Assembly: GCF_052169755.1 (NCBI RefSeq)
Contig: NZ_JBQNBV010000087.1
Coordinates: forward strand, 1-8,922
Length of the DNA stretch: 8,922 nt
Source of the DNA: Selenomonas sp052169755
GTDB taxonomy: Bacteria > Bacillota > Negativicutes > Selenomonadales > Selenomonadaceae
Direction of reading: 5' to 3'
The translations under genes and the position numbers were made by a program. Below the pieces are notes generated by a model. The model was not told the DNA's origin and searched no databases. It saw only the letters and a program-made list of their open reading frames with translations. Of the stretch, positions 1 to 4,734 are shown in pieces (the first letter of the stretch is position 1; every line of letters starts with the position of its first letter).

Positions 1-2
1 TT

Positions 3-245
3 TGCTTTATCAATCCCTTGGGGATGTTCGGCGGCAGAGAGACGGACTACTACATGTCCCTTGCCGACGCGATGGAACTCTTGTCGTGCTGCGAAGTAAT
101 GATTCTCTGCTCCGGATGGGATCATTCCATTGGCTGCCGAGCGGAAAAGGCATTTGCCATCCAGCAGGGCATCGAGATTCACTATCTGAATGAATACATC
201 GAAGAAAAAGCAATGAAGGCGGCGGATGAGAGAAAGGACGGATGA
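3..245 (+). CDS. DUF4406-like protein, 3' end (5' cut by window edge)
   Basis: The reading frame is open from the first full codon of the window to a TGA at 243-245, so the gene starts upstream; an internal ATG at 18 is probably not the start. The visible residues include an INPLGMFGG segment, then YYMSLADAMELLSCCEVMILCSGW and a G-x-x-AEKAFA stretch. This order resembles the C-terminal half of DUF4406 proteins, small relatives of nucleoside 2-deoxyribosyltransferases common in phage early regions. In that superfamily the Glu of the AE pair is often the catalytic residue; whether this protein has enzyme activity is unknown. The last 20 residues are charged and helical. The next gene begins one base after the stop. 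The family call is from pattern memory and the N-terminal half cannot be seen. Confidence 0.7.
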   Translation, partial: CFINPLGMFGGRETDYYMSLADAMELLSCCEVMILCSGWDHSIGCRAEKAFAIQQGIEIHYLNEYIEEKAMKAADERKDG

Positions 246-246
246 A

Positions 247-537
247 ATGGAAGCAGGCTTGAAGGATGATGAATTTCGCGGGCTGGTCAATCTTGGGCGA
301 CGCAGCAGCAGAATCGTAATGATTGTGGCCGTATACGAGCGGCCGAAGGACATCCCAGACAGCTATGTAGCGCGGGCGCATATTTGGGTACATGGAGTAA
401 AGGCACCGTATGCGTCGCCCGCAATCTACATCGCCCGCGATACGCTCGATGCGGTGCGGGCGGCTATCCCGGAGGACATGAGCAGAATATGCCGCCAGCC
501 GATGGACGATCCGACCATCGTTGAATCGTATATGTGA
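247..537 (+). CDS. Hypothetical protein, 96 aa
   Basis: I chose the ATG at 247 because an AAAGGA sequence (233-238) lies 8 bases upstream. An in-frame ATG at 226 would overlap the previous gene and has no such site. The product is a small mixed alpha/beta protein with no membrane segment. It has a hydrophobic strand (IVMIVAVYE), an ARAHIWV strand and a C-terminal part with RDTLDAVRAAIPEDM followed by RQPMDDPTIVESYM, which reads like a compact conserved domain ending in an acidic strand. I do not recognise a named family. Its position, between a DUF4406-like gene and a late regulator, is that of accessory phage proteins. No catalytic motif or Cys/His cluster is visible. It is very likely a real gene, judging by start signal, packing and even codon use; the function is unknown. 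Confidence 0.75.
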   Translation: MEAGLKDDEFRGLVNLGRRSSRIVMIVAVYERPKDIPDSYVARAHIWVHGVKAPYASPAIYIARDTLDAVRAAIPEDMSRICRQPMDDPTIVESYM

Positions 538-596
538 CATCTGCATTGTCCGATTCGGACACAAATGAAGAGGACGCTAGAACAGGAGGCATCAGC

Positions 597-1082
597 TTGA
601 CAGACGGCGACTGCATAAAGGAGACGAAGCGCATACTGGGACAGTACAACAAGATGAAGGTCGCCGTGCAGAATCTTGCGGAAGAAATCGAGGCGCGGAC
701 TGCTGCGCTCCAAGACGAATCCGTCGCCATCGCCCGCTATGGGAATGAGCCGACGGGCGGCACGGCGGAGCTGACGACGACGGAGGCGGCAGCGGCGAGA
801 CGAATGAGGGCGGCGGCAGACATCGAGGAGATGCAAGAGCGCAAGAAGGAAATCGAGCGGACGCTGCGGGCGGTGGATCGTGCGCTTGCGTGCCTGTCTG
901 CCGAGGATGAGCGTCTTGTGCGCGGGCGGTATGTCGATGGGTATGCCTGGCAGCGAGCCGGGAATGACGTCGGCTATACGGAAAAGTGGGCGAAGGAGCG
1001 CGGCAGGAAGGCTCTCAGAGATATGGCGATGATGTTGTTCGGCACATGTGAAAAGCCTTTGCAGACGCGTCTTATCTTCTGA
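597..1082 (+). CDS. Phage transcriptional regulator, RinA/ArpU/DUF1492-like, sigma-r4-like HTH
   Basis: The reading frame is open from a GTG at 534, but the best start is the TTG at 597: a perfect AGGAGG (584-589) lies 7 bases before it, while the GTG has no ribosome binding site. This gives 161 residues. Residues about 8-42 and 68-100 are strongly helical, charged and probably coiled-coil. Residues about 98-147 (LSAEDERLVRGRYVDGYAWQ, then a GNDVGY turn and a KERGRKAL recognition-like helix) match the layout of sigma-70 region 4. That is the hallmark of small phage late-gene activators such as RinA, ArpU and DUF1492 proteins, which in Gram-positive phages sit just upstream of HNH/terminase genes and switch on late transcription. 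The position fits exactly. The family call rests on the HTH pattern and context; the target promoter is not known. Confidence 0.75.
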   Translation: MTDGDCIKETKRILGQYNKMKVAVQNLAEEIEARTAALQDESVAIARYGNEPTGGTAELTTTEAAAARRMRAAADIEEMQERKKEIERTLRAVDRALACLSAEDERLVRGRYVDGYAWQRAGNDVGYTEKWAKERGRKALRDMAMMLFGTCEKPLQTRLIF

Positions 1083-1090
1083 ATAAAGAA

Positions 1091-1124
1091 GCCCGCAAGC
1101 CAAGAAATATCAAGGCTTGCGGGC
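1091..1124. terminator. 11-bp perfect hairpin after the regulator gene
   Basis: GCCCGCAAGCC (1091-1101) pairs perfectly with GGCTTGCGGGC (1114-1124) around a 12-base loop. It begins 8 bases after the regulator's stop codon. Read on the + strand it is followed by GAAAAAAG rather than a T run. Read on the - strand it is followed by TTCTTTATTC, which is closer to an intrinsic terminator. It may end transcription from the regulator gene, block antisense transcription, or act in both directions. The stem is certain; the role is inferred. Confidence 0.6.
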
Positions 1125-1133
1125 GAAAAAAGA

Positions 1134-1150
1134 TTTGATTTACAATCAAA
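1134..1150. promoter_or_regulatory. 17-bp palindrome upstream of the -35 box
   Basis: TTTGATT-tac-AATCAAA is a perfect 7-bp inverted repeat with a 3-base centre, placed 5 bases before the TTGACA box. Its centre is about 49 bases before the expected transcription start. A dimeric regulator binding here is plausible. It resembles an FNR/CRP-type half-site pair but the spacing is one base too long. No bound protein can be named from the sequence. Confidence 0.45.
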
Positions 1151-1155
1151 AACAC

Positions 1156-1184
1156 TTGACATATTAACCGAAAAAGGTTATAAT
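1156..1184 (+). promoter_or_regulatory. Perfect-consensus sigma-70 promoter
   Basis: TTGACA (1156-1161) and TATAAT (1179-1184) are separated by exactly 17 bp, all matching the housekeeping consensus. Transcription should start near 1190-1192, leaving a leader of under 20 bases before the ATG at 1208. Such a promoter would be strong and constitutive unless repressed. It reads into the 50-residue small protein gene. Confidence 0.85.
1161..1184. promoter_or_regulatory. Candidate operator palindrome inside the promoter spacer
   Basis: TAACC (1165-1169) and GGTTA (1176-1180) form an inverted repeat around GAAAAA; extended outward, 7 of 9 positions per arm match from 1161 to 1184. The palindrome fills the spacer and the -10 box, where a bound dimer would exclude RNA polymerase. 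This fits control by a Cro/CI-type or other HTH repressor. Binding is inferred. Confidence 0.5.
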
Positions 1185-1207
1185 AAGAACATGAAAGGGG
1201 GGATGAA

Positions 1208-1360
1208 ATGGAGCTTGAAAAAGGCGACGTCGAATGGTTCGTGACAACTCTTCTGGTACTCATCCAGATATGGATAACGTACCGAGAGAAAGAACCGAAC
1301 CCGATGAAGCCAAAAAAGAAGCCGCCCAACCGCAAGAAGCCTAGGAAGCGCAAGCGGTAA
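1208..1360 (+). CDS. Small membrane protein with Lys/Arg-rich tail, 50 aa
   Basis: An ATG at 1208 is preceded by a G-rich ribosome binding site (AAAGGGG, 1194-1200, about 7 bases away) and lies directly under the perfect promoter. The 50-residue product has an acidic N-terminus (MELEKGDVE) and one hydrophobic helix at about residues 10-25 (WFVTTLLVLIQIWITY), rather short for a membrane span. Its final 17 residues contain 12 Lys or Arg, interspersed with Pro. The predicted form is a single-pass or membrane-surface protein with a cationic tail in the cytoplasm. Known small phage proteins of this plan include holin-like toxins, type I toxins and superinfection-exclusion peptides; none can be assigned here. 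A terminator-like hairpin follows its stop codon, so it is probably transcribed alone. It is a gene by signals and position; the function is unknown. Confidence 0.65.
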   Translation: MELEKGDVEWFVTTLLVLIQIWITYREKEPNPMKPKKKPPNRKKPRKRKR

Positions 1361-1373
1361 GGGCGGGGAAGGC

Positions 1374-1400
1374 AGGGGCGAAAGCCCCTTGTCTTCTTCA
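1374..1400 (+). terminator. Intrinsic terminator with GAAA tetraloop
   Basis: AGGGGC (1374-1379) pairs with GCCCCT (1384-1389) around a GAAA loop, followed by TTGTCTTCTTC. The stem is GC-only apart from one pair and the tetraloop is of the stable GNRA type. The T tract is interrupted, so termination may be partial. It closes the small transcript begun at the 1156 promoter. Confidence 0.6.
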
Positions 1401-1429
1401 ATTATATCATACGAAAGGAAGGACGACAA

Positions 1430-1579
1430 ATGAAACTTACGCGAAGGAAATTGCTCGATGGAGCTTTTGCCTGCACGGTGGCGGCGTTCATCATATTGCT
1501 TGATTGGGATTGGGAAAATATGAAGTCCTTTATTTCCGGAGGTGTTGTTGGGGTATGGCTGACCATGAGATTCTACTGA
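1430..1579 (+). CDS. Small membrane protein, two hydrophobic helices, 49 aa
   Basis: The ATG at 1430 has a strong AAGGAAGGA site (1415-1423) 6 bases upstream, which supports translation of this short gene. The 49-residue product starts with a basic patch (KLTRRK). A hydrophobic segment follows at residues about 8-24 (LLDGAFACTVAAFIILL), then a short acidic, Trp-containing turn (DWDWEN), then a second hydrophobic segment at about 34-48 (FISGGVVGVWLTMRF). The likely form is a hairpin in the cytoplasmic membrane with both ends inside. There is no lipobox at Cys15. The layout resembles small holin-like or membrane-modulating phage proteins, but no family is recognised. Its 3' end overlaps the likely start of the next gene by 25 bases, suggesting coupled translation. 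Confidence 0.65.
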   Translation: MKLTRRKLLDGAFACTVAAFIILLDWDWENMKSFISGGVVGVWLTMRFY

Positions 1580-1776
1580 AGTTTACGGACATCATGACGA
1601 CGCAAGAGGCTGCGGAACGCTGGAAGAAAAGCGCGGTGTCCGTCAAGCATCTCTGCACGGGAATTCAAGGTCGAGCGCCAAGGCTGACGGAAGAGGAGTG
1701 CCGCAAGTCGGGTGGCGTATGGCTGGTTACACGCGCCGGAATGGAACGACTGCACGGCAAAGAAATCGACTTGTGA
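1555..1776 (+). CDS. Small helix-turn-helix DNA-binding protein, 73 aa
   Basis: The product contains TTQEAAERWKKSAVSVKHLC at residues 15-34, the usual first helices of an excisionase/MerR-like winged HTH, and a closing strand-helix GGVWLVTRAGMERLHG (residues 53-68), where such domains carry the 'R-x-W-x-V-t-x-x-a' wing. It is likely a phage DNA-binding protein acting as a regulator or Xis-like factor. Start choice is uncertain: ATG 1555 has a GGAGG (1538-1542) 12 bases upstream and overlaps the previous gene. ATG 1594 (MTTQEAA) matches the domain boundary but has no clear ribosome binding site. Its place beside two small membrane-protein genes and before the late operon suggests control of one of these. 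The target is unknown. Confidence 0.65.
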   Translation: MADHEILLKFTDIMTTQEAAERWKKSAVSVKHLCTGIQGRAPRLTEEECRKSGGVWLVTRAGMERLHGKEIDL

Positions 1777-1782
1777 AAAGAT

Positions 1783-1791
1783 TGTGGATAA
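1783..1791 (-). other. Single perfect DnaA-box 9-mer
   Basis: TGTGGATAA on the + strand is the complement of the strict DnaA box TTATCCACA. It lies just after the stop codon of the HTH gene. Only one copy was noticed, so it may be chance or a site for DnaA-linked regulation rather than an origin. Confidence 0.3.
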
Positions 1792-1797
1792 CTTTAT

Positions 1798-1819
1798 CGC
1801 CGTTGGAACGGTGCTTTTT
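1798..1819 (+). terminator. Weak terminator-like hairpin after the HTH gene
   Basis: CGCCG (1798-1802) can pair with CGGTG (1809-1813), one pair being G-U, around TTGGAA, followed by CTTTTT (1814-1819). The short stem makes this a modest candidate terminator for the transcript carrying the two upstream small genes. Confidence 0.35.
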
Positions 1820-1855
1820 GCGGGTCATTTACTTCCAACATTCGAGGGAAATCCA

Positions 1856-1864
1856 TGATAAAAT
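1856..1864 (+). promoter_or_regulatory. Candidate extended -10 promoter for the late operon
   Basis: TGATAAAAT contains TG-N followed by TAAAAT, a 5-of-6 match to TATAAT with the extended -10 dinucleotide. No good -35 is present; TTCCAA at 1833-1838 is poor and badly spaced. This is expected of promoters using an extended -10 or a phage activator. The predicted start, near 1871, lies just before the strong terminator at 1890-1920. Confidence 0.4.
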
Positions 1865-1889
1865 GATACTATTGAAAACTGTACACATG

Positions 1890-1920
1890 AGGGCGACGCA
1901 CTTGCGTCGTCCTTTTTGTT
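1890..1920 (+). terminator. Strong intrinsic terminator directly before the HNH gene
   Basis: GGGCGACGC (1891-1899) pairs with GCGTCGTCC (1904-1912) with one G-U pair, around ACTT, plus an A-T pair at the base (1890/1913). Five T residues (1913-1917), then GTT, follow. This is a textbook Rho-independent terminator. Only 21 bases separate it from the HNH start codon, so late transcription must read through it. Confidence 0.85.
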
Positions 1921-1941
1921 ACGCAGGAAAGGAGACGCGTC

Positions 1942-2370
1942 ATGCTCACGAGGATATGTCCATCATGCGGGCGGCTGGTGCAGCAGGGCGAGGCTTGCCC
2001 GTGCCAAGCGAAGCGCCATAAGGCGTACGACAGGGAACGGCGGGACAAAGACCGGGCGCGGTTCTATCACTCGCGCGAATGGCGGGCAGTCGCAGCCGCT
2101 GTACGTGCGCGTGCGGGTTATGCTGATGAGCTGGCGAAGGCGGGCGGGCGGCTGGTGCCGGGCGCAGTCGTGCATCATATCCATCCCGTCGGTGATCGTC
2201 CTGATCTCAGGCTGTCGATGGCGAATCTGATTTATGTTTCCACACGCACGCACAAAGAGATTCACGATGCGTACAATAAGAATCCGCAAGCAAAAAAGGA
2301 GATGCAGGAGCGCCTTCTTGCGGCATTGGCGTTGAATCCCTCGATAGGGGGGCGGGGCGAAAAAGTTTGA
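1942..2370 (+). CDS. HNH endonuclease (phage packaging-associated)
   Basis: AAAGGAG (1928-1934) lies 7 bases before the ATG, giving 142 residues. The N-terminus holds a probable zinc ribbon, C6-x2-C9 and C19-x-C21. Residues 41-50 (FYHSREWRAV) are the helix typical of phage HNH proteins. The beta-beta-alpha-metal core follows: H78-H79-I-H81-P, N95 and H104/H108, including the general-base and metal-binding His and the structural Asn. Proteins of this type next to terminase genes, such as HK97 gp74, are known to help the terminase cut concatemeric DNA at cos sites. Adjacency to TerS supports this role. All key residues appear intact. The tail after residue 110 is Lys/Ala-rich and ends in a G-rich stretch encoded by the G run at 2347-2357. 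A homing endonuclease is less likely because the gene stands in its normal slot and interrupts nothing. Confidence 0.92.
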   Translation: MLTRICPSCGRLVQQGEACPCQAKRHKAYDRERRDKDRARFYHSREWRAVAAAVRARAGYADELAKAGGRLVPGAVVHHIHPVGDRPDLRLSMANLIYVSTRTHKEIHDAYNKNPQAKKEMQERLLAALALNPSIGGRGEKV

Positions 2371-2470
2371 AGCGCCCGACATAAGACCGCGTTCGGAGTT
2401 TTCTTCGGAAAAAATGCCAGAAATGAAAAATTTTTGACCTTGGGCGGTTTTGTCCATTGGGAATAGACGA
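2341..2470. other. Candidate cos/packaging-recognition region
   Basis: The segment from the end of the HNH gene to just before terS contains a G6-C-G4 run (2347-2357), an inverted repeat GGGCG/CGCCC (2355-2359 and 2373-2377), a direct repeat TTCGGA (2392-2397, 2404-2409) and an A5T5 palindrome (2426-2435) likely to bend DNA. HNH-TerS-TerL phages usually carry their cos site near here. The cut position cannot be read from sequence alone. Confidence 0.35.
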
Positions 2471-2485
2471 AAGAGAGGTGAAACG

Positions 2486-2965
2486 ATGGCAGGCAGACCG
2501 CGCAAGGTCGTTGGAATATCGACGGGGAAAATCGGCAAGCAGAAGAGACTCAATCGCAAGATACAGGAAGAAAAGCTCAAGCTCGAACGCGATCAGCTTG
2601 AAAAGGGTGCGCCGTCGTGGCTTTCGCCGCTTGCCCAAGAAGAATATATGCGCGTGGTGCAAGAGGCGGGAAAGGTTCGCCTCCTGGATAATCTCGACCT
2701 TGCGGTGCTGGCGATCTATGCGGACAATTACGATCGCTATGTGCAGGCAAGCAGCGCATTGCAGGAATACGGCTTGACCGTGGAGAGCAGAAAGGGAGAA
2801 ATCCCTTCGCCATACATCAAAATCGCCGGAGATGCGGCGATGCAGATTCAGCGGTGTTCGACAAAGCTCGGTCTTGCGGCGACCGACCGCTTGAAGCTCA
2901 TCGTACCGACGGAAGAAGAGAAGTCGGTCAACAAGTTCCTTCGCTTCCTCAACAAGGGGCGATGA
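2486..2965 (+). CDS. terS: Terminase small subunit, P27 family
   Basis: The ATG at 2486 follows an AGAGAGGTGA site and starts the family-typical MAGRPRK. An upstream in-frame TTG at 2450 lacks support. The 159-residue protein has a basic N-terminal arm (residues 1-24), a charged helix (25-40), then GAPSWLSPLAQEEYMRVVQE, matching the 'P-x-W-L-x-x-x-A-x-x-x-w' core of P27-type TerS. A helical core (70-95) and a C-terminal IVPTEEEKSVNKFLRF tail follow; such tails commonly contact TerL. TerS recognises the packaging site as an oligomeric ring and hands DNA to the large subunit. Its stop overlaps the region of the first possible terL ATGs. Length and order are normal for the family and nothing appears broken. 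Confidence 0.9.
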   Translation: MAGRPRKVVGISTGKIGKQKRLNRKIQEEKLKLERDQLEKGAPSWLSPLAQEEYMRVVQEAGKVRLLDNLDLAVLAIYADNYDRYVQASSALQEYGLTVESRKGEIPSPYIKIAGDAAMQIQRCSTKLGLAATDRLKLIVPTEEEKSVNKFLRFLNKGR

Positions 2966-2985
2966 TGAAAGGGGGTGAACATCAG

Positions 2986-4734
2986 ATGAAAGACAGAACG
3001 ACGGAATATGCAAAGCTCATCGTCAGCGGCAAGAAACTTTGCGGGCGGGCAGAATACCAAGCCTGCAAACGGCATTTGGATGATATGGAAGATAAGGCTT
3101 TCCCGTATATCTTCGACGCGAAAGAAGCGGAATTTCATATCGAGCTTGCCAATCGCATGACGATCGGCGAGGGTACGGCAGAAGCGCGGCTCAAGACGCG
3201 CGGCTTTCAGAATTTCATCCTCGGCAGTCTCTTCGGCTGGCGCAAGAAGCGCTCGACGCTTCGCCGCTTCCGCGAGGCTTACATTCAGCTGGCAAGGCAA
3301 AACGGCAAATCGTTTCTTGCGGGCGAACTTTGCAACGACTTCGCGACGTTTTCGGGCTATCAGTATGGCCGTATCTTTTGTACGGCGACCAAGCAAGATC
3401 AAGCAAACATCGTCTGGAAAGAGGTGGAGAAGTTCATTCGCTCAGATCCCGACCTCGACGAGATGTATAAAATACGCGAGTACGATCACAAGATACGCTC
3501 TCTTGTGACGAACACGACCATCGAAGCCATCGGCAGAGACACCAAGTCTGCGGATGGCTTTCGCTCGATTCTTGCCGTTGTCGATGAATACCACGCCCAT
3601 CCGACGAACCAGATGTACAAGCTCATGCAGGATGGGCAGATTCGCGTGGATAACGCGCTGACGATCGCCATTACGACGGCGGGATTCGACCTTAACGGCG
3701 CGTGCTACAAGCACTATCAGTTCTGCAAGCGGGTTCTCTCGGGCAATGTGCAGAAAGATTCACTCTTCATCTTCATCACGGAGATGGACGAGGACGATGA
3801 TATATGGGAGCCTCGGAACTGGGCGAAGGCGAATCCGCTGAACCTCTGGAACGAGGACGACACGCTCAACGACGAGATGATCGCCCGCATGGCAGAAAAG
3901 GCGGTCGAGGCGAAGGATAAGCAGGATGAAGAGCTTGCGAACTTCCAGACAAAGGCGCTCAACTGCTGGATTGAATACACGGGCGGCGCTTTTCTCAACA
4001 TTGAAGCATGGCGCATGTGCGCTGCAGACGATACGCTTGCCATGATGCAGGGGCGCGAGTGCTATTTGGGCATCGACCTGTCGAGCGGCGGCGACCTCAC
4101 GAGCATCGCGCTCATTTTCCCCGATGAGGATGATGAGGTCTATGTCTGGTCGCACAGCTATATGCCGGAGCGCCGACTGGCGGAGCATATCCGTACGGAT
4201 GACGCGCCCTACGGCGTATGGAAGAACGCCGGACTTCTGACGCTCACGAGCGGCATGTACGGCATCAAGACGGACTATCGGCAGATCGTCGCTGACCTCA
4301 AGCGGCTCATTGAGAAATACGAGCTTGACGTCGCAGGCTGCGGCTATGACGAGCACAATGCGAACACGTTCCTTGCCGACTTAGAAGAAGTCCTGCCTTG
4401 TGATTTGACGCTGGTCAAGCAGTCGGCGCGTTCTCTGAACGAGGCGACGCAGGACTTCAGGCTTTCCGTTGAGGCGGGAAAGGTACGATACGACAGGCAG
4501 AACGCGCTCCTCACATGGAGCATGGTCAATGCCGTGATTTCGGCGCCAAACTCCTTCGGTGAAATCAAGATTGACAAAATGACGCAAACGCGGCGCATAG
4601 ATCCGTGCGATGCCGTCATGGATGCGTGGGCGGTGTGGCTCTTGAAACGCCATGCGCGAAAAGTTGACGCGCAGGCGGCGCTCGCAGCATGGTTGGAAGT
4701 CACGGCAGATGTGGAAGGGGGTGACGAGGCTTGA
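2986..4734 (+). CDS. terL: Terminase large subunit (ATPase/nuclease), HK97-like
   Basis: I chose the ATG at 2986 (582 residues) because AAGGGGGTGA (2969-2978) lies 7 bases upstream; ATGs at 2962 and 2965 are in frame but poorly placed. The N-terminal ATPase has a Walker A variant ARQNGKS (residues 103-109, Lys108), a Walker B ILAVVDEYH (Asp200, Glu201) and an AITTAG coupling motif at 228-233. The C-terminal RNase H-like nuclease shows GIDLSSGGDL (Asp364, Asp370), CGYDEHNA around 452-459 and RIDPCDAVMDAW with late acidic residues Asp542/Asp546. This is the order expected of HK97-type TerL (Terminase_1). It cuts concatemeric DNA and drives ATP-powered packaging at the portal. It is full length with all motifs present. 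Its stop overlaps the TTG start of the portal gene. Confidence 0.95.
   Translation: MKDRTTEYAKLIVSGKKLCGRAEYQACKRHLDDMEDKAFPYIFDAKEAEFHIELANRMTIGEGTAEARLKTRGFQNFILGSLFGWRKKRSTLRRFREAYIQLARQNGKSFLAGELCNDFATFSGYQYGRIFCTATKQDQANIVWKEVEKFIRSDPDLDEMYKIREYDHKIRSLVTNTTIEAIGRDTKSADGFRSILAVVDEYHAHPTNQMYKLMQDGQIRVDNALTIAITTAGFDLNGACYKHYQFCKRVLSGNVQKDSLFIFITEMDEDDDIWEPRNWAKANPLNLWNEDDTLNDEMIARMAEKAVEAKDKQDEELANFQTKALNCWIEYTGGAFLNIEAWRMCAADDTLAMMQGRECYLGIDLSSGGDLTSIALIFPDEDDEVYVWSHSYMPERRLAEHIRTDDAPYGVWKNAGLLTLTSGMYGIKTDYRQIVADLKRLIEKYELDVAGCGYDEHNANTFLADLEEVLPCDLTLVKQSARSLNEATQDFRLSVEAGKVRYDRQNALLTWSMVNAVISAPNSFGEIKIDKMTQTRRIDPCDAVMDAWAVWLLKRHARKVDAQAALAAWLEVTADVEGGDEA

Noticed and set aside
534..599. 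GTG 534 as the start of the RinA/ArpU-like regulator
   Set aside because: No ribosome binding site precedes it, whereas TTG 597 has a perfect AGGAGG at ideal distance.
1135..1149. FNR-type site TTGAT-N-ATCAA upstream of the promoter
   Set aside because: The half-sites are separated by five bases, while FNR sites need four, so it is kept only as an unassigned palindrome.
1191..1244. Leaderless mini-frame starting at ATG 1191 or 1203 (17 or 13 codons)
   Set aside because: It is very short and overlaps, in another frame, the better supported ATG 1208 gene with normal ribosome binding site spacing.
2457..2777. Second + strand frame overlapping terS
   Set aside because: The product is Arg/Ser-rich without motifs, and terS in the other frame is a clear family member.
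2854..2985. An N-terminal extension of the large terminase starting at ATG 2854
   Set aside because: The added residues are the terS sequence read in another frame and do not resemble TerL; the ribosome binding site points to ATG 2986.
2207..3013. Long open frame on the - strand (268 codons), and a similar one at 5073-5879
   Set aside because: They lie opposite well-supported HNH/terS and portal genes, show no family motifs or start signals, and are expected shadows in GC-rich coding DNA.
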